A stretch of 34,591 nt of DNA from a virus, in IMG/VR virus record IMGVR_UViG_3300017759_000026, positions 1 through 34,591 of that record. One strand, 5' to 3'. The notes under the pieces are model-generated. The model was not told the DNA's origin. It searched no databases and worked only from the letters and a program-made list of their open reading frames with translations. Each line of letters starts with the position of its first letter. The stretch's first letter is position 1. Positions 1 through 6,676 of this stretch are shown in pieces. The position numbers and the translations under genes were made by a program.

Positions 1-44
1 AGTCTGTCAAATAAATGTGTATTCTTAAATTCAGGTATTTTCAT
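1..44 (-). CDS. Start of an unidentified gene, cut by the window edge
   Basis: Only the first 14 codons are present (MKIPEFKNTHLFDR), reading off the left edge. The ATG at 44-42 shares its A with the TAA stop of the gene upstream (TAATG). That gene's GDLA end supplies the ribosome site GGGAGA about nine bases before the ATG. The same coupling is used throughout this array, which is why this open end is called a gene. Too little sequence is left to assign a family. The N-terminus does not look like the GDLA proteins next to it. Confidence 0.6.
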   Translation of the reverse strand, partial: MKIPEFKNTHLFDR

Positions 45-427
45 TATGCTAAGTCTCCCATACAAATAGAGGTGCCAATATCCCAATCAGCATCGCCGCC
101 CTCAGAGCCATTTCTTCCCATGATACGATGTTCGCTAGTAGTCGCTGTGCTATCTGCTTGTAATTCAGCAAATAAAACATCACCAGATTTGCCGACAGAA
201 ATAACAACAGTATAATCTGCCGCTGCAAAATTAGTTGTAAATTGTGGTTTACCCGATCCTGTATAATTATCAACAAGAGAACTTACTCCAAAACTACCAG
301 TTATAGCTGGTGTCGTTAAGTTTGCTCTTATATGTACCTTCGCACTACCATTTACGACAAACTGTGTATTGACGGTTCCTTGTGAACTGTGCTGAATCTC
401 ATCTGCTACTATTTTACCGTTTGCCAT
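44..427 (-). CDS. Short tail-fibre/adhesin-like protein, GDLA family (127 aa)
   Basis: This belongs to a family of about 130-residue proteins repeated in the window. Shared marks are a central F-G-V-S-S-L-V-D segment near residue 47, an F-T-T-N-F segment about 15 residues later, and the terminal M-G-D-L-A. It has no signal peptide or membrane segment. Similar short proteins occur near fibre genes of marine T4-like phages, so a virion surface or fibre-tip role is inferred, not shown. The start overlaps the stop of the C1q-like gene (TAATG), and the end provides the ribosome site of the next gene. The N-terminus (MANGKIVADEIQ) departs from the usual pattern of an x-L-x-V-x-T-L/I-Q stretch, so it is one of the more diverged members. 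Confidence 0.72.
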   Translation of the reverse strand: MANGKIVADEIQHSSQGTVNTQFVVNGSAKVHIRANLTTPAITGSFGVSSLVDNYTGSGKPQFTTNFAAADYTVVISVGKSGDVLFAELQADSTATTSEHRIMGRNGSEGGDADWDIGTSICMGDLA

Positions 428-903
428 TATCCTATTAACCTTCCATTAAAAAAAGAATAAGATCCCGCATCAATAAATGCATTACTTCCACCATCAGCCC
501 TACCGTAAACTGATACATAATCTCCCTTTGCTAAGGTTTGATATATCTTCATACTGCCATTTAGATAATCAGCATTCGTAGTATCTCCAGTATCAAGTCT
601 TAGCTCTTTTCCAGCTGATGCACCATTTACATATATTTGAAATCTAAATACATCATTTGCATTGCCGCTAATCATGTAATTTTCAAACTCATATACTCCG
701 GCAACTGGCGCAGTAAATCTTCCTGTACTAGTGTTGAAGTGGTTTCCTCTATTTACTCGTTCATTTGTGAAAACAGTTAATTCAGCAAAGCTGCTAGTAA
801 GTGCTAAATTTGTACCCGCCGTACCGACCGCATCAACATGAAATATAGGTAACTCTGGATATAATAATTGACCACCTAAACTTTGTATTCTTGCTGCGGT
901 CAT
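427..903 (-). CDS. C1q/TNF-like adhesin protein (158 aa)
   Basis: Residues ~50-158 have the signature of a C1q-like jelly roll: N-R-G-N-H-F-N-T-S-T-G-R-F-T-A-P-V-A-G-V-Y-E-F near residues 51-73 and an aromatic C-terminal strand (S-Y-S-F-F-N-G-R-L-I). C1q-type domains are trimeric binding modules, found in some phage and bacterial surface proteins. Here the context, between two short fibre-like genes, suggests a trimeric receptor-binding tip. About 25 N-terminal residues precede the domain and may dock it. The start ATG at 903 overlaps the upstream stop as ATGA, and the stop overlaps the next start as TAATG. Unlike its neighbours it ends in R-L-I-G, so it sits inside the GDLA array without belonging to that family. 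The domain call is by pattern only. Confidence 0.78.
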   Translation of the reverse strand: MTAARIQSLGGQLLYPELPIFHVDAVGTAGTNLALTSSFAELTVFTNERVNRGNHFNTSTGRFTAPVAGVYEFENYMISGNANDVFRFQIYVNGASAGKELRLDTGDTTNADYLNGSMKIYQTLAKGDYVSVYGRADGGSNAFIDAGSYSFFNGRLIG

Positions 904-1298
904 GCGAGGTCTCCTACTAATATAGCACGACTTCTTATATCGCCATTAGTTCTATGATTAGATGCATTCCACCATACTGTTTCGAAATGATAGTTACTTG
1001 CTGCTTGCGTTCCATGTGACACATCATGTTGATACATAACAGATGTAGTTGAAGCATGATCATTGCACGCACTCGCAATAGCATAAGATGTTCCATCAAA
1101 GTTGTTAGTAAAATTAACAGCTCCGTCACCAGCACCAGTATCTGTTAACGTACTGACATTAAAACTTTTATTAATTGATGCTTGTCCATCTGCTATATCA
1201 ATGTATGCCTTGACGGTACCTTTCGATACATACTGCATAGCGATTGCATTATTTCCGGCAGTATCTTGTAGTGTTTCTACTTTAACTATGCTAGCCAT
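900..1298 (-). CDS. Short tail-fibre/adhesin-like protein, GDLA family (132 aa)
   Basis: This is a typical family member: N-terminal V-K-V-E-T-L-Q-D-T-A-G, then F-N-V-S-T-L-T-D-T-G-A-G near residue 50, F-T-N-N-F, and the end I-L-V-G-D-L-A. A longer reading from 1328 is possible. I chose the ATG at 1298 because it forms the TAATG overlap with the upstream gene, follows a GGAGA ribosome site, and gives the family N-terminus MASIVKVETLQD. The last codons supply the ribosome site for the C1q-like gene through an ATGA overlap. The function is inferred as an accessory fibre or surface protein; no enzymatic motif is visible. Confidence 0.74.
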   Translation of the reverse strand: MASIVKVETLQDTAGNNAIAMQYVSKGTVKAYIDIADGQASINKSFNVSTLTDTGAGDGAVNFTNNFDGTSYAIASACNDHASTTSVMYQHDVSHGTQAASNYHFETVWWNASNHRTNGDIRSRAILVGDLA

Positions 1299-1708
1299 TA
1301 TGCTAAATCTCCATGTACAGTAGAACACATGAGGTCGTAGTCTGCAATAGATCCGGCATCACTTGTTGTGTTAATTCTATAATGATTTGTGGCTTGCAAA
1401 GAATTGTTTCCAAGATGTGCAAAAAAAGCATCTCCATTCAAAGAACATGATGCAGTTATTGAATATCTTACAGCATTCATATTATTTGTAAAGACCATGT
1501 CGGTTCTACCTGCTCCGTCGTCGGTTAATGAAGATGTGTTAAAACTATCCTGTAAGGTGTGTGTATTACTATCGATAGTGTTATTAGTCCATTGTTTCGC
1601 TAAGCCTTGTTGAAGATTAGTTGTAGTACTGTTACCTTCACCAGTTACAACTACAGAACCTGCAGTAGATCTGCCTTCAAGTTTATTTACTCTTACAACA
1701 CCAGTCAC
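1298..1708 (-). CDS. Short tail-fibre/adhesin-like protein, GDLA family, GTG start (136 aa)
   Basis: The N-terminal V-R-V-N-K-L-E-G-R-S-T-A-G, central F-N-T-S-S-L-T-D-D-G-A-G, F-T-N-N-M and terminal V-H-G-D-L-A place it in the family. The start is a GTG at 1708-1706, overlapping the upstream TGA stop as GTGA, with GGAGA seven bases before it inside the upstream gene's last codons. This is the one array member with a GTG start; the junction geometry is otherwise unchanged. The region between the N-terminal motif and the central motif is longer than in its neighbours, which accounts for the extra residues. The role is inferred from the family and its location. Confidence 0.74.
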   Translation of the reverse strand: MTGVVRVNKLEGRSTAGSVVVTGEGNSTTTNLQQGLAKQWTNNTIDSNTHTLQDSFNTSSLTDDGAGRTDMVFTNNMNAVRYSITASCSLNGDAFFAHLGNNSLQATNHYRINTTSDAGSIADYDLMCSTVHGDLA

Positions 1709-2085
1709 GCGAGATCTCCCAAAATTGCTATACCTGCTTGCGCGTCATCCACAGCAGTTGAAGTTGCATAAGCATATCTCATATCAGCAGCAGTTGTGGT
1801 ATAGGCGGCATCTGGCATCACCGCTCGTACAGTACCAGTCGTAGAACCCCTGTTTCCACAAGCGCCTTGCAGACACAAATAAACTATATCAGAAAATGCG
1901 TTTGTAAAATTATGGATTTTATGACCAGCCGAACTGTCTGTGATTGAGCTGTGGTTCAAAGATTTATTAGGCGGATTTGGACCGTCATTGTCTTGTTCTG
2001 AAAAAGCCTTAATTCCTGCCTGCTTAGTCAGTGTAACTGGACCGCCTGATATATTCTGAATGGTATTTATATTAAGTTGACTCAT
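1705..2085 (-). CDS. Short tail-fibre/adhesin-like protein, GDLA family (126 aa)
   Basis: The protein starts MSQLNINTIQNISGG, has L-N-H-S-S-I-T-D at about residue 50, F-T-N-A-F after it, and ends I-A-I-L-G-D-L-A. A TTG codon four codons upstream (2097) could start a longer form. The ATG at 2085 is preferred because GGAG lies six bases before it and it makes the ATGA overlap with the upstream stop. It is the first GDLA gene of the left array and follows a short AGP-type protein, the same order as at 22900-22685 in the right array. Function unproven; accessory fibre protein by context. Confidence 0.73.
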   Translation of the reverse strand: MSQLNINTIQNISGGPVTLTKQAGIKAFSEQDNDGPNPPNKSLNHSSITDSSAGHKIHNFTNAFSDIVYLCLQGACGNRGSTTGTVRAVMPDAAYTTTAADMRYAYATSTAVDDAQAGIAILGDLA

Positions 2086-2360
2086 ACTACACTCCAATAT
2101 CCATTCACTGTTATTGTAACGCCACTATCAATAGAAACTGGACCAGCAGACATTGCACGATCTGCTGAATCAATTGTGTGATTAGAAGAAACGTTATCGT
2201 TGTTTACTCTAAAAACATCTTTTTCAAAACCGACTAATGATAACGTACTGGCAGAATCAACTCCTCCGCCACCACCACTGCCTGTAGCTCCAGTAACATT
2301 TCTTGGCCGGCCATTAGCGTTAAAATTAGCTGCAATAAATCTTGCTTTTGATTCTGCCAT
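2082..2360 (-). CDS. Short fibre-like protein with AGP/DSG C-terminal motif (92 aa)
   Basis: Three parts are visible: an N-terminal S-K-A-R-F-I-A-A-N-F stretch like the S-R-N-x-x-I-A peptide of other fibres here, a poly-glycine hinge (residues ~28-33) followed by V-D-S-A-S-T-L-S-L-V, and a C-terminal β-rich unit with A-G-P-V-S-I-D-S-G-V-T-I-T-V. The C-terminal unit recurs in the 71-aa protein at 22685 and at the end of the 542-aa fibre at 24224. Units of this type are common at the ends of marine phage fibre proteins. It starts one base downstream of nothing else on this side: the gp19-like gene stops at 2361, directly before its ATG. It heads the left GDLA array. Confidence 0.68.
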   Translation of the reverse strand: MAESKARFIAANFNANGRPRNVTGATGSGGGGGVDSASTLSLVGFEKDVFRVNNDNVSSNHTIDSADRAMSAGPVSIDSGVTITVNGYWSVV

Positions 2361-2861
2361 TTATACCAACTTAAAGTAATTAAATCTAAACGATGCTGCG
2401 AATGTAATAAAAGTCTGACCGCCATCAGTGGATTCGAATTGTATATCGCCAAGAGATGTTGGAATACAATCTAAATATCTTACTTGCTTTGTAAGGTTAT
2501 TATGACTAGAAAGAATTGACAATGTTATATCCGCATATGAAGGTGCACTTGTATTGCTGGAAGGTGTTGCCTTCGACATATTGTTATTTATAAGCCTTAA
2601 TATCCAGTTATACATTTCCGAATAACCTTCTAAGTTTTCGTCTAATATAATATTTGTTGACAACTCATTGAAAGTAAGCGATTCACCAGGAATCGGTAAC
2701 CCAGCGAGTCGAGGTATTCCCAACTCAACCGGATTTAGTATCATACCAGGATGTGTTACACTTTGACAGAAAAATTCTAAGTTAGGATAGTTTCTTCTAT
2801 CAATAACTAACTTAAAACTTGTAGGTTGTAAGTAGTTAAAATTCTGTGTTAGATTTGCCAT
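2361..2861 (-). CDS. Tail-tube-fold protein, gp19/gp54-like (166 aa)
   Basis: The sequence follows the layout of the T4 tail-tube family and of gp19 in this window (8285-8812). It has an N-terminal P-T-S-F-K-L-V-I-D strand, an F-F-C-Q-S-V-T-H-P-G segment, a loop with P-I-P-G-E-S-L-T-F-N-E-L followed by a strand, and a C-terminal strand ending F-R-F-N-Y-F. It is therefore read as a second tube-fold protein, for example a baseplate-tube junction or initiator like gp54. A tail terminator such as gp3 is possible, since gp3 often follows gp23 in related phages. The gene lies behind its own late promoter just after the gp23 terminator. The ATG at 2861 has no Shine-Dalgarno and is only four bases past the promoter element. 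Confidence 0.6.
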   Translation of the reverse strand: MANLTQNFNYLQPTSFKLVIDRRNYPNLEFFCQSVTHPGMILNPVELGIPRLAGLPIPGESLTFNELSTNIILDENLEGYSEMYNWILRLINNNMSKATPSSNTSAPSYADITLSILSSHNNLTKQVRYLDCIPTSLGDIQFESTDGGQTFITFAASFRFNYFKLV

Positions 2862-2865
2862 GTAC

Positions 2866-2873
2866 TATTTATA
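2866..2873 (-). promoter_or_regulatory. T4-type late promoter element TATAAATA
   Basis: Exact TATAAATA on the minus strand between the gp23 terminator and the gp19-like gene. With T4 late-promoter spacing (element at about -13 to -6), transcription would start at 2860-2861, on the start codon itself, giving a leaderless message. Confidence 0.7.
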
Positions 2874-2887
2874 CGTTTTTTAAGCTT

Positions 2888-2913
2888 AAAAAAGAGGCAG
2901 CCGAAGCTGCCTC
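2888..2913 (-). terminator. Intrinsic terminator after gp23
   Basis: On the minus strand a perfect 8-bp stem (GAGGCAGC / GCTGCCTC) closes a TTCG tetraloop and is followed directly by six T. It lies 28 bases after the gp23 stop codon and should end the head-gene transcript before the next late promoter. Confidence 0.93.
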
Positions 2914-2940
2914 AGTTTATATTTTATTTTATTATTGACC

Positions 2941-4272
2941 TTAAGCGAGGATATTGTCCACGCGGAAGATACGGTAGTATTGGTTTGTGCGGCTAGCTGC
3001 CAGACCGCTTGATGGAGAAGCTCCGACGAATGGGTTTGAAACCATACCGTAACGAGTCTTAAATCCAATTTTCGGCTGGAAGGTGTCCTCACCGACCGCA
3101 CGTACCATTGTGAGTGGAACGTATGGGCAATAGAAGAGACCGGCGTCATATGGGTTAGTACCCTTATAACCGACGTTGACATAGTCTGCGACTGCATACG
3201 GGTCAATGTAGACACGCATACGACCGTTGAGTACACCAGCGAAGGTATTACCGGTATCGTCAACATTTAATGTTGTTGACATTGCAGGAGAGTAATCAAG
3301 CATGCCTGATGCTGACAAAGCAGAAGCTACGTCAGAAGAACAGATCATGAAGTTACCTTTACCACGACGTGTTTCTTTAGCGATTACGTTTGATTCACGC
3401 TCAAGCTGTACAATCAGACCCTTGAACTTCTCAACTGACCAACGACCATCGGAATCTGATGTTAAGTTAAAGATACCATTGATTGCTGTGTTTGAAGTCA
3501 AAGCACCAATCTTTGCTTGGCCGTTAACAGTACGGACAACTTCACGGTTGATTTCAGCCATGATCTCAGTTGAGAGAATGTTTGCCAGTTCTGTTTCAGC
3601 ATCCAAGCCGTGGATTGCTTTTAGATCTTGAGCGAGTTCGAGTGAGTATTCAGCTTTCAGTGCACGGCTTTTCGCTGTGACTGTTGCTTTCTCGATGGTG
3701 AATCCCATTTCTGCAAAAGACTCAGTGGCATCGCCAAGAGCTTCAGCTTCTGCTGTTGTATATGGATCACCTGCGTAAGGAACTTCAGCAGAGTCGGCGA
3801 TTGTTGAGTCACCGTCTGTGTCTGTAAATCCAGACAATCCTGATGGGCTTGTGCCGTTACCAGTTGTTGCTGAATCGCCTGAGAAACCGACTGGAGCTTC
3901 GCTAAAGAGAGCTTCGTCGCCGACTGCTACACCAGCTTTTGACTTTTGGAAGGTTGACTTCATTGCGAAGATCAAGCCTGTTGGTCCAGACATTGGCTGA
4001 ACACCACACATATCGTATGCCATTAGATTTGGCATAGCGCGACGTACCAATGCAATCAAAACTGGATTCCAGTTAGCTACATTAGCTGTGCTGTTTGTTG
4101 GAACAGCTTCTGCGAGCATACCTTGCTCTTCTCGCATTGCCTGTTCTTGGTTTTCCAGAATAGCAGCAGTGACTGCTTTCCTGTGATGATCTTGAATGGT
4201 GCCCGCTGACTCTTCGTTCAGTACCGGTGCCCATTTCTCGATCAGCTTATCGTATGATACTTGCTGTTGCAT
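2941..4272 (-). CDS. gp23: Major capsid protein gp23
   Basis: This is the HK97-fold shell protein of T4-like heads, 443 residues (T4 gp23 is about 520 and has an extra insertion domain). Recognisable stretches are N-W-N-P-V-L-I-A-L-V-R-R-A-M-P near residue 66, the following A-Y-D-M-C-G-V-Q-P-M-S-G-P-T-G-L, and the R-T-N-Q-Y-Y-R-I-F-R-V-D end. The prohead protease of T4 cuts after L/I-x-E. The matching site here is L53-A54-E55 before A56, so a mature chain starting near residue 56 is predicted. It sits last in the gp20 to gp23 block, 17 bases after gp22, with GGGAG before the ATG. No separate late promoter is visible upstream, so it probably depends on read-through from the gp22 side. Confidence 0.97.
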   Translation of the reverse strand: MQQQVSYDKLIEKWAPVLNEESAGTIQDHHRKAVTAAILENQEQAMREEQGMLAEAVPTNSTANVANWNPVLIALVRRAMPNLMAYDMCGVQPMSGPTGLIFAMKSTFQKSKAGVAVGDEALFSEAPVGFSGDSATTGNGTSPSGLSGFTDTDGDSTIADSAEVPYAGDPYTTAEAEALGDATESFAEMGFTIEKATVTAKSRALKAEYSLELAQDLKAIHGLDAETELANILSTEIMAEINREVVRTVNGQAKIGALTSNTAINGIFNLTSDSDGRWSVEKFKGLIVQLERESNVIAKETRRGKGNFMICSSDVASALSASGMLDYSPAMSTTLNVDDTGNTFAGVLNGRMRVYIDPYAVADYVNVGYKGTNPYDAGLFYCPYVPLTMVRAVGEDTFQPKIGFKTRYGMVSNPFVGASPSSGLAASRTNQYYRIFRVDNILA

Positions 4273-4289
4273 TTTTATTGGACTCCCAA

Positions 4290-5360
4290 TTAATTTTTAT
4301 TAGTTTTTTGGATTGCGGAGAGATACTGAGCCATTGTATCTGAAGAGACTACAGGTGCATCACCATCATCTTCTTCTTCAATATCAGCGGACTCGGTAAC
4401 TTTTTTGGTAAAGTATGATTCTTTGACTGTAGCTACCTTCTTAGCGAAAGTCTCATCGTCTTCGAATTCTACATCTTCAACCAAATCTTTGAGTTTTTCC
4501 ACCTGAGTTTCTGCTAGATCAGCTGAAGCTTCACGAATAATCTTATCGCGTGATAGAACTTCTACTTTCTCTTGCATTTCAAGTGAATTAGCTACTGCAG
4601 TATTGTGTGCTTCTTCAAGCTCAGCAATTTCAGCAGCCATTTCGTCAACTAGGTCAACCTTTGATTCTGGAACCTCGATGTAAGACTCAGTAAACAGATC
4701 TTTCAAGCTGTTCATGAACTTTTCTGCGATTTCAGTACGAAGGCCAGTTTGGACGGCAAGCTTATTATCTTCCATCCAGTTCTCAACTACGTAGTTAAGA
4801 TAGCTGTCGACTTTTTCAACGAGTTCAGCTTTAGTAGATTCAACTTCTTCAGCCAATTCTTCGTTGTACTTCTCTTCGAGACGGTCAATTTCTTCGCTAA
4901 GCTTTGATTTAATAGCTGCTTCGAAAATGACTTCTGCTTTTTCTTTGAACTCTTCAGACAATGTAGCTTCTTCAGCGACCAATGCATTGAGGTCGTCTTT
5001 AAAGTCTGCCTGATATTCAATTTGCTCTTCAGCAACCAGTTCGCCATCAAGATCGTCTTCAGATGTACCATTATAGTGCATCATAGCTTGCAGAGATTTC
5101 TTATCCATCTTCTGCATTTTTCCAACCATAGCGGTAATCATACCAGCTTTAGTCTTGATCATCGGATCTTGTTTGGTGTTATCGCCAGCGGTACCGCCAG
5201 CCATTTTACGTTTGGGTGCCGAACCTGTAGCGTCGCCAGCTTGATCAACAGATGCTACTGACTGTGCTTCAGCATTCTTAGGATCGTGACCCATTGCTTC
5301 CACGATATCGTCGTCATCATGGAGGTCAACTTCCTGATCTTCGATTTGATCTTCAGTCAT
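4290..5360 (-). CDS. gp22: Prohead core scaffolding protein gp22
   Basis: A highly charged, Glu/Lys-rich, mostly helical 356-residue protein with long coiled-coil stretches (about residues 110-320), as expected for the internal scaffold that is degraded during head maturation. The N-terminus is acidic (D-D-D-D near residues 15-18). L-x-E sequences, the T4 prohead protease recognition pattern, occur repeatedly, for example L-V-A-E at about residues 107-110 and 127-130. It lies between the protease gene gp21 and the capsid gene gp23, the standard T4 order. AAAGGAG precedes the start by eight bases. Confidence 0.92.
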   Translation of the reverse strand: MTEDQIEDQEVDLHDDDDIVEAMGHDPKNAEAQSVASVDQAGDATGSAPKRKMAGGTAGDNTKQDPMIKTKAGMITAMVGKMQKMDKKSLQAMMHYNGTSEDDLDGELVAEEQIEYQADFKDDLNALVAEEATLSEEFKEKAEVIFEAAIKSKLSEEIDRLEEKYNEELAEEVESTKAELVEKVDSYLNYVVENWMEDNKLAVQTGLRTEIAEKFMNSLKDLFTESYIEVPESKVDLVDEMAAEIAELEEAHNTAVANSLEMQEKVEVLSRDKIIREASADLAETQVEKLKDLVEDVEFEDDETFAKKVATVKESYFTKKVTESADIEEEDDGDAPVVSSDTMAQYLSAIQKTNKN

Positions 5361-5371
5361 TATTGACTCCT

Positions 5372-6031
5372 TTATTTAGATTTGACTAACGAGAGGAAAT
5401 TTTTGAACTCACGAACCTGTGTCTCATAGAGATCAGCTCTTGGAGCTTTCTTTATTTCAGTCTCAATCTTTTCAATAGCCTGAGCTTCAATCATACCGTT
5501 GTTCCATATCCATTCAACACCTTCCATAACCCCATTAACAAAAGCACTAGGTGCAGATGGATCTTGAACAATATCTACTGCATTAAGTAGAAAGTCTGGT
5601 TTAACAACCATAGCGGTACCACGATTTTCGAGGCTTCCCATTCCACGAGTTGATACGCCTAGTTTGACTCCTCCATCCAACAAACCTTTTACAATTTGCC
5701 CCATAGGAGTTTCCAAAATAGTCGCCTTACCCACAACATCGTTACCTTTCATTTCAAGGCTTTCGATCTTGTGAGAAACTTTATCTAAGTTAACGGTCGG
5801 TCCTTCAGGATGGTTTAATTCACCAACTGCTCTGCCTTTTGATACTTGATCACCGACATATTTGCCAACAGCAGATTCCATAACCTCAGTTGGATATATA
5901 CGACCGTTACGATTCTTTGTATTTGCCTGCGCAAATATACCTTCAATAATATACTTCTTACCTTTGCCATCTTTTGCGGCTTCAACAATAACTTCAATAT
6001 TACTTTCAGTATATTCAGAAATAAGTTTCAT
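5372..6031 (-). CDS. gp21: Prohead maturation protease gp21
   Basis: A serine protease of the T4 gp21 family, which cuts scaffold and capsid proteins inside the prohead. The catalytic candidates are H74 in G-E-L-N-H-P-E-G and S127 in G-V-S-T-R-G-M-G-S, both in the contexts seen across the family. Length is 219 residues, near the T4 protein. The ATG at 6031 overlaps the stop of the small upstream gene as ATGA, so the two are translationally coupled. Its targets here would be gp22, the gp67-like protein and the gp23 N-terminus. Confidence 0.95.
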   Translation of the reverse strand: MKLISEYTESNIEVIVEAAKDGKGKKYIIEGIFAQANTKNRNGRIYPTEVMESAVGKYVGDQVSKGRAVGELNHPEGPTVNLDKVSHKIESLEMKGNDVVGKATILETPMGQIVKGLLDGGVKLGVSTRGMGSLENRGTAMVVKPDFLLNAVDIVQDPSAPSAFVNGVMEGVEWIWNNGMIEAQAIEKIETEIKKAPRADLYETQVREFKNFLSLVKSK

Positions 6032-6240
6032 TTCTTCAGCGCCTTAATAATTGCATCTGAAGCTTTTTCAGCTTCATTCTTTGTTTTATAACGATCTAGT
6101 CTATCACCATCAATGTAAGCGACAAAACCGTTACGTTCTTTGTAGATCATAACCTGTATTCTACCTAGCTTTTTATTGACCACAAGTTGGCCAGCTGGTT
6201 TTCTACCGGTTAGTTCTCTTAATTTTGTAAAAGTTTTCAT
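6028..6240 (-). CDS. Small basic protein in the gp68 position (70 aa)
   Basis: A Lys/Arg-rich 70-residue protein without a known domain that I can identify. By position, between the acidic gp67-like protein and gp21, it corresponds to T4 gp68, a prohead core component, though it is shorter. Sequence alone does not prove this. A late promoter element ends 10 bases before its ATG. The predicted message has only about a five-base leader and no Shine-Dalgarno. The stop overlaps the gp21 start as ATGA. Confidence 0.65.
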   Translation of the reverse strand: MKTFTKLRELTGRKPAGQLVVNKKLGRIQVMIYKERNGFVAYIDGDRLDRYKTKNEAEKASDAIIKALKK

Positions 6241-6250
6241 TTTACTATGT

Positions 6251-6258
6251 TATTTATA
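6251..6258 (-). promoter_or_regulatory. T4-type late promoter element TATAAATA
   Basis: Exact element in the 31-base gap before the gp68-position gene. It would drive the gp68-like, gp21, gp22, gp23 block. With T4 spacing, transcription begins near 6245, five bases before the ATG. Confidence 0.78.
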
Positions 6259-6271
6259 CTTTTGTTACTTT

Positions 6272-6676
6272 TTACTTAGAAGAATATTCATCATTTTCTT
6301 CATCATCTTCTAACTCGAGTCCTTCGTCATCGGCATAATCGTCCTCGTCGATGTGATCTTCGATTTCGTCATCTTCCTCATCATCCTGTTCTTCGGATTC
6401 AAGCTCGCCTTCTGCTTCAAGGTCAAGTTCGAGTTGTTCGTCGTCAGGATCAACATCTTCTTCATCTTCGACTCCGTTATAGATCTGATCCGCCATACGG
6501 ATTTTTTCTTGATCGAGCACATCATTTAATTTAACTGTCATTAGTTCACCAAATACGTTATTAGCTTGACTGTACTCTTGATTCATTGCGTACTGAATCA
6601 TATCTTGAATTTCAGGTGCCGGCCGCTCTCTTGCTTCTGGTTCAGGTGCCGGTACTTGTGCTTCTGCTTCACTCAT
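6272..6676 (-). CDS. Acidic prohead core protein, gp67-like (134 aa)
   Basis: Extremely acidic: the second half (residues ~70-130) is mostly Asp and Glu. The first half has a Pro/Glu/Ala-rich leader and a helical middle (I-Q-D-M-I-Q-Y-A-M-N). It follows the portal gene directly, where T4 encodes the acidic core protein gp67. That gives the assignment, since low-complexity acidic proteins cannot be matched by sequence. A start two codons earlier (6682) would abut the AGGAG ribosome site. The ATG at 6676 has six-base spacing from it and is preferred. The gene overlaps the end of the portal gene by eight bases. Confidence 0.75.
   Translation of the reverse strand: MSEAEAQVPAPEPEARERPAPEIQDMIQYAMNQEYSQANNVFGELMTVKLNDVLDQEKIRMADQIYNGVEDEEDVDPDDEQLELDLEAEGELESEEQDDEEDDEIEDHIDEDDYADDEGLELEDDEENDEYSSK

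Noticed and set aside
2585-2592. TATAAATA on the minus strand inside the gp19-like gene
   Set aside because: It lies within coding sequence with no following gene start nearby on a natural boundary; probably chance in AT-rich DNA.
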